Of a stretch of 64,000 nt of DNA, positions 27,601 through 41,200 are shown piece by piece. The notes beneath the pieces were generated by a model. The model was not told the DNA's origin. It worked only from the letters and a program-made list of their open reading frames with translations, and did not search any database. This DNA comes from Drosophila persimilis (taxonomy: Eukaryota > Arthropoda > Insecta > Diptera > Drosophilidae): positions 4,278,001 through 4,342,000 of the forward strand of contig NW_020825298.1 in assembly GCF_003286085.1 (NCBI RefSeq), read 5' to 3'. A program made the translations under genes and the position numbers. Each line of letters starts with the position of its first letter. Position 1 is the stretch's first letter.

Positions 27601-30600
27601 TTCTATTCCTTTGTAAGACTTACGGTAGAATTATTAGATTATAATGAAATGTTGCAGATTAATGTAGTCACATTAATGTGAGGGTTTCTTGAAATTATTA
27701 TTTTTTTTTTTTATTAATATAAAACGTTTTTTTTATTCTTTTCTATGATAGATATAAGATAGAGTTCTTTGAATTTAAACAATCTTTGAAGAGTAATTTC
27801 TATTGACTTATTTAACATATTTATTTTTTATATCTAACCCCATCTATGTATAAATTTTGCATTATCTATCTATTTACCTCCTTTAATACTTGAAAAGTCT
27901 CCGAAATTCCCTCATCTCATAAAAGCCCATAATACCTCCCCTAGAAAGAGTATAAAAAAAAACTCCGTAGTACACCCAAGCGCAAAAGAAGTGTTGGCTC
28001 TAATAACAAGTGTCAGTCGTCTGTCTGTCTGTCAGTGACTGCCAGCCCCCAAAATCTGCCCACAGTTTGCTTTGCTTTGCTTTACATTGGTTTCAATTTT
28101 TCATGTTTTTTTTTTCTTGTTTTCCAATGCAGTTTTCCTTCTTTTTTTCTGTGTTGTTTCGTGCTGTGTTGTGGTGATAAATTTTAAGTACTTAATTTTG
28201 TGGTATTAAAATGTTTCTTGAGACATTACTTATAATTTGATTAAAAGTCGGCACAAAAATCATTGCTAAAAGATGATAAACAATTTCCGGCATTTCATAA
28301 ATTAGAGACTTTGTTTGATGGCAAAAGTTCTGCCCACATATGATTGTTTTTTGGGAGCATTCTTTGTGTATTATTTTTTGGATAGGCGGTACATTCATTT
28401 TAGATGGAAGTTTGAGCTATAGAAAGGTAAGGGAAGATTAGTATAACACGGAGAATCAAAATATGAAAGGATCGATTAAGGATGTACTGGATAAATACCC
28501 ATCGCTAGAGTATCATTCCATCATTCTCTTCTCGAGATATGATTCCATCTTTTTAGATCTTTAAGGAGAAGGATTTATTTCAAATTTCTTTGTTATTTTG
28601 AGGTTTCTAAGATCTTTCTTATTAATTCGCTGCAGTATATAGGAATCTGAATGGTTTAAAGATAATAATATTTTTCCCCTTAATGACTTTGTTAAGGTAG
28701 ATCCCTCTTTCCTTCTACGCAAAGTATCTATCAGATAAATAACATACATATGTCCCAAAAGAGTACCTGAATCTTCGTCTTAAGCCTTCATTTTCAGCCC
28801 ATAATATGTATAATTATAAATTTGCCAAATCCAAAAGCCAAGTGCGAAACGGCGCACATTCCGCCAACGCCCCAGCCCAACTCAAGTGTTTTTTAGTTGC
28901 TTCTTTGTTTCCATATCAGAAACTATTACAAGAGCCATAAAATATAGCATAGTAGAAGCCAGAGACCAAATGGATTTCCAGTACATTTACGTGTATCTCA
29001 GCGGGCGGCGGGCATAAAGATTGCTTCGTAATTCATGTTGAAGTATAATTTAGTTTTTTTTTTCTCTGCTGGCTCTCAGATATTTTGCGTGTTTTGGCCT
29101 GTTTGTTGTTGTTGCTTTCTGTCTCATGGCCAGCCAGAAAGGCGATGTCGGGCGACGATTTCCTGAGCTCATTAAGACCTCCCATTCAAAAAATTGGCAC
29201 CCAGACAAAGTTGGGTTTGACTGAATGAACGACTGACTGACTGACTGAAATACTTGCTTTAATTAAGATTTAATATACATATATATATATATTTGTAATG
29301 GCAAAAGGAAGTTATTAAAGTTAAAAATATAAACCAAATTTAAGAGGGTTTTGAAATAATGTCAAGAGTAGAGTTCTTATCATCGTTCGGGGACTACTTA
29401 TTTCTGATTTGTGTTTGTTTTCCACTGGTTACATTTTATAGAGCTATTAACTTATCAAAAACCATTGACAGGCAATTGGGGCTATAAATGATATCATGTC
29501 AGGGTAGATATCATTATAAAAGGAAGCGATTTATGGAGGAGATACCAGGTGCGACCTTCTTTTTGTACTCCCATTGTGCATATCCCCACGATTATCATTT
29601 TTGTATAGTAAAAATATTTAAATATTTTATTAAAACATTTATTCATTAAAAACCCATGATTCAAGGCAAGGTAGAAACAGATCTTTCTTAAATTCCGTTT
29701 GATAGATTTTGTTTTGTAAAATTCAAAATATTTTTTATAATTATAACATTTATTTTTAGCAATTATATCATATAGAATTATTTTTTAAGATTTGTACATT
29801 TATCCTAAAAGTATGCTTTGCAAATTGTAGGCGATTTTTGAACGTTTTTGAATGCCAGAACACCCCTCACTGTGTGGTGTAAAATTTACCCTTTCTGCTT
29901 AATGTAAAATGTGTACTTTTTTGTCACACAAGTTCACACTTTAACCCTCATTAAGGCCGCCAGCCAAGCCCCATGTGTGTGGTTTGGCTGCCAAAAAAGC
30001 AAACCCATCCCAAGCACAGACCCCACACAGAGACAGAGAGCCAGAGCCAGAGCCACAACAAATAACTTTCAAACTATGCAAATCAGATACAAAAGCAACA
30101 AAAAAGAGAAGGTGTTGGGTTGAGATAAACTCTTAACACATTCTTATACGATGGAATTACTCATTTGGGTCAGAGATGGCCAAGATTCAGCCAGCCAACA
30201 AACCACTCTGCCCTGCCCTGCCCTGCTCTGCTCTGCTCTGTCCGATGTATCAGATTAAGTTACAAATTCTTCAATGAGCCATAAACAACAAGATTTAGTA
30301 ACCTCAATTTGCATATATCCGTACCCGTACTCGTACTCGTATTTCTGGTAAAAAGTTGGGCAAACTGCAGTTTCTTTTGGTCTGGTTTTGCATTGTCCGA
30401 CATTGGTCCGAGTGGGTGGCCAATAACCAATAAAGTCAACAAATTGTTATGCCTCCGTGGTGATTATTTTTACAGCTTGTTAAACAATCCAATTTGGTTG
30501 GTTGTTGTTTCGGACATGACTGCCTACCAGAAAAGTGCAACAAAGTGAGGAAATGCCATATAAAACGTGGGGGAAGACTTGCTTCATCCGCTGTTAAAAA

Positions 30601-33600
30601 TGGAAGCCCAAAGTAAATAATACTATTTTTGATTAATGATCAAGCTTTGCTCTTTGGACATTCAGCAAAATGGTTAATAGAAAGCTTAGACAGAGGCCAA
30701 TCCCCGAAAATAATGTTTTATTTATGATTTCTATGGCACGCAATGGAAGCAAAAAGGCATAAGAACAGCAGAGGGAGAACCCTGAAAGGAGAATCAAATT
30801 CGTTTAAGTCGAGAACAGAGAAATTCACTTGGAATTCTTTAGAAATAGAATCAAAGCGAATACTGACATCATCCCAAGTATCTTTTGCGTCTCAAAGTCT
30901 GACAAATCTCATTAGAAATGCATTTGCAAAGGCAAAACAACAAAAACGGCAGCAAAAAACCTGAAAAGAGCTCGAAAAATAACGAAAAAAACCCAAATAG
31001 ATTTAAGGTTCAATTTAAAAACCCAACTGTTGGTTAAATACTAAACTCTAGGGGAAAATATGGAAATTCATAAGCAAGTGGGCAGCGGATAAATGATTTT
31101 CCAAAGACTTTTCCTTCACAACTTTGTGGGCGTCAACAGCTAATGGAATGATAAGCCGATAAACAGTCCATTATCATCCGAAAAAAATGCAAATGAACCC
31201 GAATCGGATATTATCGCCACTTAACCTTTGGGCGGCAGCCTGAGAAAGTCAATCTGTCAAAAACACACACATAAATATCGAAAATCGTTGAGCGTCTGTC
31301 TGTCTCTGGGCTCTGTTTCGGTAGCTCCACACACACACAGACACCCAAGAGATACAATATCTCAGAGCATGCTGAAGTAAAGCAGAACGTAAAGGCATTT
31401 AGGAGTGCCGTGCCCCATACATCAATCAATTTGCCAATCATGTGGGTTGGCTCCGAAAAGCAAAACAAAACGAAGACAGAGCTCGGAGGAGACACTAGAG
31501 AGAGGGGAAACGCATATGATAAACGAAAGAGAAGGTGTTGAAACTGCAGGGGAAAATAAATCACTATTTATGGGGTGCTTTAGTGACATAACTAGAAGAA
31601 TTTCAAATCATTATTTTATACAAATTTATGACAATACTTTTGCATTCATATTTTATGCAAATTTCTTATAAGCTTTTTTTTTTGAACTGCAATCTATAAA
31701 GGTTGTGTGCTATCTTGGACTCCTTTTAGACTCCTTTTCCTTAATTCTTTCTATGTTCGCGCATAAGAAATTGAATAAAAAAGTGCAGAAACTCAGTATA
31801 TTGGTTACACTGATACATATATTTCAAAGAAAATACCTAGGCTAAATCTAAGATTTGCATTAATATCCATTAGAGTTCTTCTAGTTTCTCCTAGAAAACA
31901 TTTAAATTCCTAAATCTGAAGGCCACAAATTTACCATAAATACATGCATATCTCTGCCAAATATTTAAACACATTCATATGCAAGTTTTTTAAGTAAATT
32001 TGACAACTTTTTTGGCACTTGCCAGCCCCGCACCAAATGTCAGAACTTGAAATGGAACTTCAAAAGTTTTTATGCCGAAACAAAATGCGCATTGACCACA
32101 GCACAACACAGCACAGCACAAATCAAGTTTAAGTACAGTACAACAACAAAACTAAACAAAATTATGTAGAAAAAATAAACAGCAACACTAACGACAAATG
32201 TTAGTGTGGGCTGAAACAAATGTAATTGCGCGTGTCGAAATGTGGAACAACAAAAAGCAAAAACAACAAAAATAACAAACACAAAAGAGAAGCTAGAGGT
32301 GGAGCAACAGATCTACACTCAGGGAGATACAGATACTCCAACAGAGAGCCATATATTAAACAGATACTCAACCAGAGAGCAATAGATACAAATACTTAAA
32401 CAGACAGTCGTATAGATACACAGATACACCCCCAGACAGTCAGTCAGACAGCCAGTCAGTCAGTCGCTTGGTCGTCATTCTGCCTACAACTTTTGCGATT
32501 CTAAACTTTTGATAAATTTATTTGTCTGCTCGGCTGCTCGGAAAAACAATTGAATATTTTTGCCGGCCGGCTTTGACTTCATTTAAAATTCACAAAACGC
32601 AACGAAAACACAAAAAGAGAGACAGAGAGAGAGAGAGAACACAAAACAGAAGACGGAAAAAAAGAAACAAGTGCTTAGTGCATTTTAAAATTTCTCAATG
32701 CGAATGGGCATGGCATGGCATGGTGTGAATGAGTGACACGCCGCCAGGCAGCAGACAAGCGGAGAAAAGAGACGGAATGCGGGGAATAGATACTGAAGAG
32801 AGATAGTAGGTGAAAAGTGTTAACTACGTTTTCATGGTGCGGTTAACGGCGTTCCACGATCGGCCACAGAAAAATGCCAAGACGTGCCAAAAAGCCCCCT
32901 CCCGCCCCGCCCCGCTCCACGCCTTTTCTGATCTCCTGTCAAACGGATTGCATAAACGTTGAAGAGTGGTTTGGTTGCGAAATACAGAGAAAGATGTAGG
33001 GAAATGTGGAAAGCAATGAAGGGAACTGCAGAGAAAGATTCAGAGAAATGCAGGGAACAGTAGAGAAATGCAGAGAGCAAAAAGCCAGTAACTGCAGAGA
33101 GAGAAACATTTTGTTGCTTAAGCCAGATAAACTGTTGCAACATGTTTAAGCCATCAATTTGGCGGCTATAACAAAGTTTACCATTCCCCCCTTGGGGTGG
33201 TTAGTGCTCGTCTTAGGCAGTGCTCGTAAAACTGTCAAACAGACAAGTGGATGGTCTGGAGTGGAGAAAGAAATGTGGTTCCCAGTCGGGGTCTTGGGAC
33301 TGATTCCGGGAGACCCACTTTAGGGGCGTCTGCTAAGAAAGAAAGCAGACTCCTAAGAAGATAAATAATCACAGAATGTTGAACTGATTATCGGTGTATG
33401 GACAAGGATATGAAATCCTTCATTGCAGACCGGCAATGAGTGCACCCAGAATGATGCGATTTTGGGAAATATTATCCACTAGAATTAATGTCTAGAGCTC
33501 GCTATCATATCACATTTTTCAATGGCTTTAGTTTCAATCGCTTAAACCCAACCGGGCATTACGTATACCACCTGTTGACCACTTCATTGGTTTATAAATA

Positions 33601-35035
33601 TTGCAAAAACATTATAAAAATAAATGCTTAGGTCATTCGCAGCAGGCAGAAACTTTTGCTCTTGAAAGCTTATCAATAAACTGAATAAAAATCAAGAACG
33701 AGAGCTTTTTTACCATGCTCTAGGCCAAGTCCAGTTCCCAGACCAGTCCGTAACCAAAACAGAAACCGATTCGGAATCAGAGTCGAGTTATTTGAATTTG
33801 TAAGGCACAAGAAATCACGCTATGCACACCTCGTGCATATCTAAGGAATAATTCTGCAATAACTGGTCACGTTTTTCCGGTGCTGGAAATTATGCAAATC
33901 ACAAATCACATATCGCTTTGCGGGGGCGGAGGGCGGAACACCTTAGAAGGGTGCAAAAAGGCAATTGATTGATGGATACAATGGAACGTTGCATGCAGCC
34001 ATGAGGCGTGAGGTAACTCCAGATTGCAAATATGTACATGACCTCCGCGGGAGAGCTCCAGCCATGTTCTATCTATGGTACAGATAAGATTGGGGGTGGG
34101 AGGTATTCTTAGAGTGGGGAAACTACTATTGAAAGAGATGACTTATGAGGGTGCAGTGGCACTGCGCTATTGGGTTCTCATTCGAAGGCGAGAAGTTCCT
34201 TAAAAAATCGATCTGCATGGTATGGTCATCGGAGAATGTTAGGCACAAGCTTCGGAATTTTCGAACGATTCTCTGAACTAAAGCCGGATTCCTCATTTTT
34301 CGAGTTTAATCCCATTCTCATGTAAAGGTCAAACCATGCAACAACAACATATTTGTCCTATTTTATATTGTTTTGCTAGATTTATCCCTCCTTTTTTCTC
34401 TGTAATTAGCACCTCTGTACTACATTACAGTATTCCCCCACTATCCTAAAGATTCTCGTCAAAGAAGATGGTTCGAAATACAGAAGGGAGTATAACAGCT
34501 CCCATAGATCGAACAGAACATAATATTTGCACTTGGATGCGCCATGGGGATGTCTTCTATGCCTTCTATAGCTTCTACTAGTATCTCCTTTAGGCTTCAT
34601 CTTTTTTACTCTCTGCCGTAAGTATCTTCAAGTAAGTATCTTCCCCTCTATATATTAAAAAGATTCATCGATTATTTATTTCAGATCAGGTTCAATAATT
34701 TCCCTTCCATTATGGCAAGCATTTTCGCTTGTCTTTCCTTTGTTTTTCCATGCTTGAGAGATGAGCCACCATCTCGCCTACGAATACTCCCCCCTCGGTT
34801 CGCAGGTCAGTCTGCCAATCTGTTACGCCTTGTTGCCCCCCAAGAAAAATCCAGATCCCACCTGACACTTGCTCTGTGGCTCTATATATATATATATATT
34901 ATATTCGGGCAACAACAATTGAGTGTGAGAGTGTTGTTTTTTGGCTCAGTTCATTGACACTTTTTCGGAAAAAACTTGTTATAATTTCATGGGTTACAAT
35001 TCGCTATTTGCCTCTGCCCCTATGCCCCTCTGCTC

Positions 35036-35066
<31 letters not shown>

Positions 35067-35204
35067 TGTCTCTGTGGCTCATTTGTGGCTCTAACTGTTT
35101 TGCATTGTTTTATGGTCAACTTGATGTTTTTTGTTCACACATGGGAAACAGCGCCATGCCACCACTGGAAACACGACTTGCTGCAACAGTTTCCATTTAA
35201 TGAA

Positions 35205-35245
<41 letters not shown>

Positions 35246-38200
35246 GGGCAGGGGGCAAGTGGTGGCCAGGGGGTCACACCCATGTGGGCCAGAATAGTAT
35301 GTTACACCAGAAAATAGTGCCGCTCGGTGGTAAGCATTTACCGTTTCAACAACTATTTTATGTTCCACAACTAAACGGATCTTTCCCACTGTCTCTGTGA
35401 GTCTCTGTTTTGTAATAAACTTCACCTCTCCCCGTCTCTCTCTCGCTCTCTCTATTCTCTTTCCCTCACGAGTGTGCATATGTATGTGCTCTACATAATG
35501 TTCTTGTAATTAGCCTTTGGGGCGATTTGTCAGAGGGCCTGAAAGTTGTCACGTTCCTGTCTTCGAGTTAGGGAATGGCATGCCATGGCATGGCATGGAA
35601 TGATGATGATGTTCGCTCTCTTGTGGTTTTCTAAGCATGAAATTTCATGGCTATATCGTGAGTTCTTTGACAGGCGATAAAAGATATATGGGGCTGGTGA
35701 CATTACAGCAAGTGGGTGACAATTGACAGGGAATGTTAAATGTACTTTGTGCTCAGGAGTTCGGGAATGTGATGCTAAGGAATTTAAGATATATGTATCT
35801 TTAGATGTGGAGTCGGGGGGGAACTTGTTTAAGCCATTTCTGGAAGAGATCTCTACTTTTAGGGAATAAAGTGCCAGTCCCAATGAGTCTTGAGTAGAGC
35901 AGCGATGAGCATCATGCACAATATATTGATTTTGTTTTTCTTCTAACAAGTACTCAGGAATCACTATATAGTGCCTATATTCCCATAACTATTAGTAAAC
36001 ATGTAATTATTATTTCTGTATCTCTCATCTTTAGCCCAAGTATCATTAATGCAACCATTTATCCACTCATCCATCCATATCTCTTGTATCTTGTATCTTT
36101 TGCAAGCCTTTTTACCCATCCTCATAGCCGCCAAATCCGTTCATACATAATTCATAGGATAACCCGCATTAATCCCATAAACAACATCTCAGATCTCACT
36201 TTCAGCACCACAGATCCATTTATCCAGCAGGCCAACAATTATTTTCTATTCACTCTGGAAAACCGGAAACTACAGCCTTGAAAAGACTCCACCCACACTC
36301 ACAGCAGGGCTGCCACAAGTAAATGCAACTGTAATTGGGCTTAATAGTCGAGTTAATAAGTAAAAGATGGCACACGCCCCAAGGCCCCGACCAAATGAGG
36401 TTCAAACAGAGGAGAGCTCTGAAACGAACTCTGGCTCGGGCACTGGGCATCGGGCACTGGACCCAACCCAAAAGAGTGGCCGAAAAGCATTAATCATGCA
36501 AATGGCCCAAACACTTTTTCCCCTCCCAAACATCCAGAAAATACAGACAAAAACCAGCAGCAGCCCCAGTCTATGGGTGACTGCGCTCCCACCAACAAAA
36601 TTTTCTAAGGTATAAGGAAAAGCGAGAAGAAAACAAGAAAAAAAGGGAAAACAATTTGTGAGGCGTTCGGCCAAGCGGCCAAGAGTTTTCCACATGGCCG
36701 CACAAGAAATTAGCAAATACTAGAAATGAGATCAGACGAGGAATGGAACACAGATGCAATAGATACAGTGCGATACCATTCGAGTAGATGCAATAGCTGG
36801 ATGGCATATCAGTTTCGAGATTTTCCAATAAGAAAAGCTACAATGTAAATTTAATCAAGGAAAAACCTTCAAAGAGAGAAGCAACAAAAAAAAAACGCAT
36901 TGGCGGTGAAAAGTTGAAAGTAAAAGGAAAGACGGCCAAGACGGGAACGACTTTCCCAAAACGGCAGCAAAAGGCTACTCTAGACGGGTCTGGTCTTAGG
37001 CCACTTTTCCTCCACCTCCTCCACCACCCCCTCCTGCGCCTCCTCTTGGGTGCTCTTTGCGTGGGTGTGTCGCTGGCTGCAAAAGCGCATTGGGGATTAG
37101 CATATATTAGCGCCCCAAGCGGCATGCAACCAGACCAGACCAGAGCAGAGCAGTACGGAGAAAACTAAAGGAGATCCAGGCCAAAAAAGCCAAATGGCAA
37201 AGGGGGGAAAACAAGTTCAAACCACTACGACGATTGGATACGCTGTAAATGGGGAACTGGGCAAAACTCTCTTTTGACGAGGTCACCAAAGGTGGTGCTT
37301 TCTTAATGAACATCATGTTTTATGGCAGAACTAGAAAAGGGAAACCCCAGAAGGCAAAGAAGGTAGAGTTCTTCAAGCATACTTCAGGCAAATCCCCTAT
37401 AATAATGTGATCCATTTCGTGGTTAAAACTGCATCTTCTTAAGGATGATTCCAGTTCCTAAAAGATACTATAAAATAATTGAATCTAAGAATATGGATTG
37501 CATATAAATCTCTTAGCTTTTCTACAAACTCCCCCCGTAAGTCCTTGCATAGGTGTTCTTTGCAAGCCACTACACTCTCCAAAAATCCCTATAAATTATG
37601 CACTTGATCACTCCAACTAAACCTTAATTATAATCATGCATGTTTAATCCTCTTGTCCTTTTCATAGAGGCCACACAATCGAGCAAAACACCCATCAATA
37701 TTAGAGTAGAGCCCAAAGAAGGCTCTCAAGTGGCGTAGAGGTCGTGTGTGGTGGGTGGGTGGCTGGGTGGCTGGGTGTTGCAGCTCTGAGTGAGTGGTTT
37801 CTTTTTTGTTTCTATTGCCTTTAAGGCTCCATTCATTGTGCGGCTTTCAGTGGCTTAGTGGCCAAAGCCAGCCAAAGCCCAAAGCTCTGGCATAAATTAA
37901 AAGTCGGATATTGTTTCAATAAACGACGACGTCTCGGCTGCATTGTCTCTAATCTTCAGGCCCGAGATCTGGTGGGGCTTTGCGGAGAGAAGTGGGGGCC
38001 TGACAGCCCGAGAGGAGCGGCAGCTTTGACTTTCAATATTCGTCGTGTTTTGTCGCATGCCCAAAAGCCTTTCAATTAAACGAGCCGCACGTTTTTTAGC
38101 CCCAATCCCAACCCCAACCCCAGTCGCAGCCGCAGCCTCAGCCGCTGAGGAAAATGCATTTTAACGCCAAACGTTCAACACCAACCAAATGCTGGCTACA

Positions 38201-41200
38201 AAAAAGCAACAAAACAACAAAAAAATAGGTGAAGCAGAGCAATAAACAACAACAATGTTCAACATTTATATAAATTGGAAGTACAGTGGAGATTCCATTA
38301 ACAAGCGGTAAAAAAGAAAAATATGTTTTAGGAGAAATTTAAAAAATCATAATAAAAAAGGGCCGCACACTGTAAGAGGAAGAGCGTGAATTTTTGTTCC
38401 TTCTGGCTATCCAAAATAATCCGATCTCAACCAAATCTTGTAGATACGGTCATTCTTTATGATTCTGCCACAGATTTACGTTCTTAGTGGAGGCGGAATT
38501 GGGAGTGGCAAAATTTGGAAGCTAGCTTGATTCAGTGTGATATCACAGGAGTCTGGATACAGAATTTCGAAGCTCTAGCTGTTATAGTCTCTGAGAACTA
38601 GGCGTCAAACAAGACGGACCCAACAGACATGGCTCAATCGACTCGGCTATTGACGCCAATCAAGAATAAACATACTTTATGAGGTCGGAAACGCTTTCTT
38701 CTGGGTGTTACACACATCCACATCGACCACAGAACTAATATATGTACTTATCCCCATACTCTTTGAGTATCGTTTAATCTAGAAAGGGCATCATTTTTCT
38801 ATAATTTCTATGAACCCCCTCAAGTTTTGCTCTCCAATCGCGTACCATTTCTTTAAGAATCACTTACTTTTTCCTCACCCTCCCATTAAATCCAACAAAA
38901 CTCCCAGCATCGATGACATTTTGATAAAACTAATTTCGCCATAAAATCCCAGCACTCCCATTAAGATATCAAATCTATCGCTCAATAGAGAGTCCCCACT
39001 GTATGTGGTAAGCATATTTTGTTACATTTTGAGGCCAAAGTTGGGTTGGGGCTGCTGCTGTCTGGGCTTTGGGCCTCCTTTGGACCAGGGACCAGGGACC
39101 AGAGGCCTGCCTGACTCATGACATGCCGCATATTGATATAATTTTTCTGTTATTTTTTTCTGCAGATACAAAAAGAAAACTCAAATGATATGCCACAAGA
39201 TACGAGTACGAGCTGGAGTGCATGCCACTAAATGATGTATGACCATTGCCGGGGAATGGAATGGAATTGGATTGGAAATGGTATTGTAAAAGAGGGCTGG
39301 GTCTCCGCTGGGTCTCGATCTGCAGACAAAGGAAATCTCTGTTTAGAGCCAATGGGCTGCACTTTTCCTCAGAATTTCCTTCAAGTGAAAAGCGACAAAG
39401 AGTGAGAGATTGCATTTAATCCGTGTATAAATCGGTTTTAATTAATCATTGAATGGCGAGATTCTTTCGAAAGGAAAGTGGGAAACGAAGTGGAAAGCGG
39501 ATGGAAAGAGAAAGAGATAAAAGTCAAGGCTGGGGAAATGCATATCCGCTTCCTTTCACCAAAAAAGAGAGTACGAGTGGGAAATGGAAAACCCAAATGG
39601 AGGCAGACCGCTTGGTGCCACATGCCACCTGCCACCTGTGCCACATCACCTGCCGCCACAAGCTTCAAGTTGATTGAAAGTTAATTAAGTTTGCGGCGCC
39701 TCTGATTCCCAGGCTTCCCTTTAATTTGATTGAAATTCTGTTCGATTTGTTTGCATTTCGCTGCCTCTAAGCCTCTAATCTCGCAATGAAAGCCCCCTCT
39801 TCTGTTATCAGAGGAACAGGCGGCTCCGTGATGGGTTCCACCCCCGAACGATCGTTGAACGATCATTAGCCAAAATAATTACATGATGTCAGGCCGCCAA
39901 TTCAAACAGTTTTTCTACGTTTTGGAGGTCTCTTTGGAGATAAGTGTATATTATGATATTATAGGAACACGTTTTGTGGGGACTTTAATTGGATATTTAG
40001 CTCGGAGATTGTCTGGGCTTGGACTGAGACAGACGTGGGTGTATAGGAGTGTTATTATTGAAGGAAGAGAGGAATTATGAATGATCTGAGAACTACAGAT
40101 TGATTTGATCTAGGAGTGGCTTATTCTATGTAAATAGATCTGCAATTGATCTGAATTATCCCTCTACGGGAGCTTTGTTTCTTCCTGTAAAACATCTATC
40201 CATAATTCCAATTATTTTCATTTAATTTCTCTTTCTGCAACATCTTCGGACTCTCAATCACTGATTGACAAATCAATTCCCAAAGAATGATTAACACTCG
40301 TTCAAGAAGAGTTTTCACTTTGTTCGAATGCCATAAAAAGAGAATCGTTTAGGCCATATTTAGAAGAGAAGAGAAGGCGATCCGAGCCAGTCCGATCCAG
40401 CCAAGAAAGTCAGTCTTTCAAACGCTTTGTGCCTGGGGATAAATGCTTACAAAACGACGACACTTTACTTTCTGGCCGGGTCTGAGCGATGTGTACTCCT
40501 TCTACAGGCACCACCCGCTCCTCCTCCTTGTCCTCCTCCTTCGCCGCATTCACCTTCTCCCTGTCTCATTGCAGTTAGAAAGTCTCGCGCTGGAGACTAA
40601 TAGCAAAATATGATAAACGACAGAGGAGACTTGATGAACACTTTCCCAACAAAACCGAGACAGGCAGCAAGAGGCGTCCAGAGAGAGGAGGAGGAGGAGG
40701 AGGAGAGTGCAGGGAGGCCTGGTCATTAGAAGAAAACATTGCCATGAGACAGACTTGCAAGACAGCTTTACATTGGTTTTGTTTCTAGCGGACACAAAAG
40801 TAGAACAAAACAAGAAAAAGGAAACTAAGGATAGTCGAGGTGTTTGATACTCTACCAGAGAATTTTTAAAGAAATAAGCGCACATTATTTATAGCAAAGA
40901 TAATGTTTTCCTTTGCTCAATACCAACATCTCCGCCAATAACCTCTAACCAAAAAACAAAAAGAGTAATAGAAATAGAAGAGGAAAATCGAGACGACTGC
41001 TGCTGCATTTTCCCCCCAAACAGCTTTTCCGCGAGAGTTGCCAAAGAGAGACAGAGAGGAGGGCAGACAACAGAGGGGGGGATTGCGTTTTGCTTTCAAT
41101 TTGCCAAGTAGCCAACGGAATGGATAACACGGCGTATGAGCAATGTGCAGGCTGCTGCGTGGAGGCTGAGGCTGCGGCTGCGGCTGCAAAAAGGAGAAGC

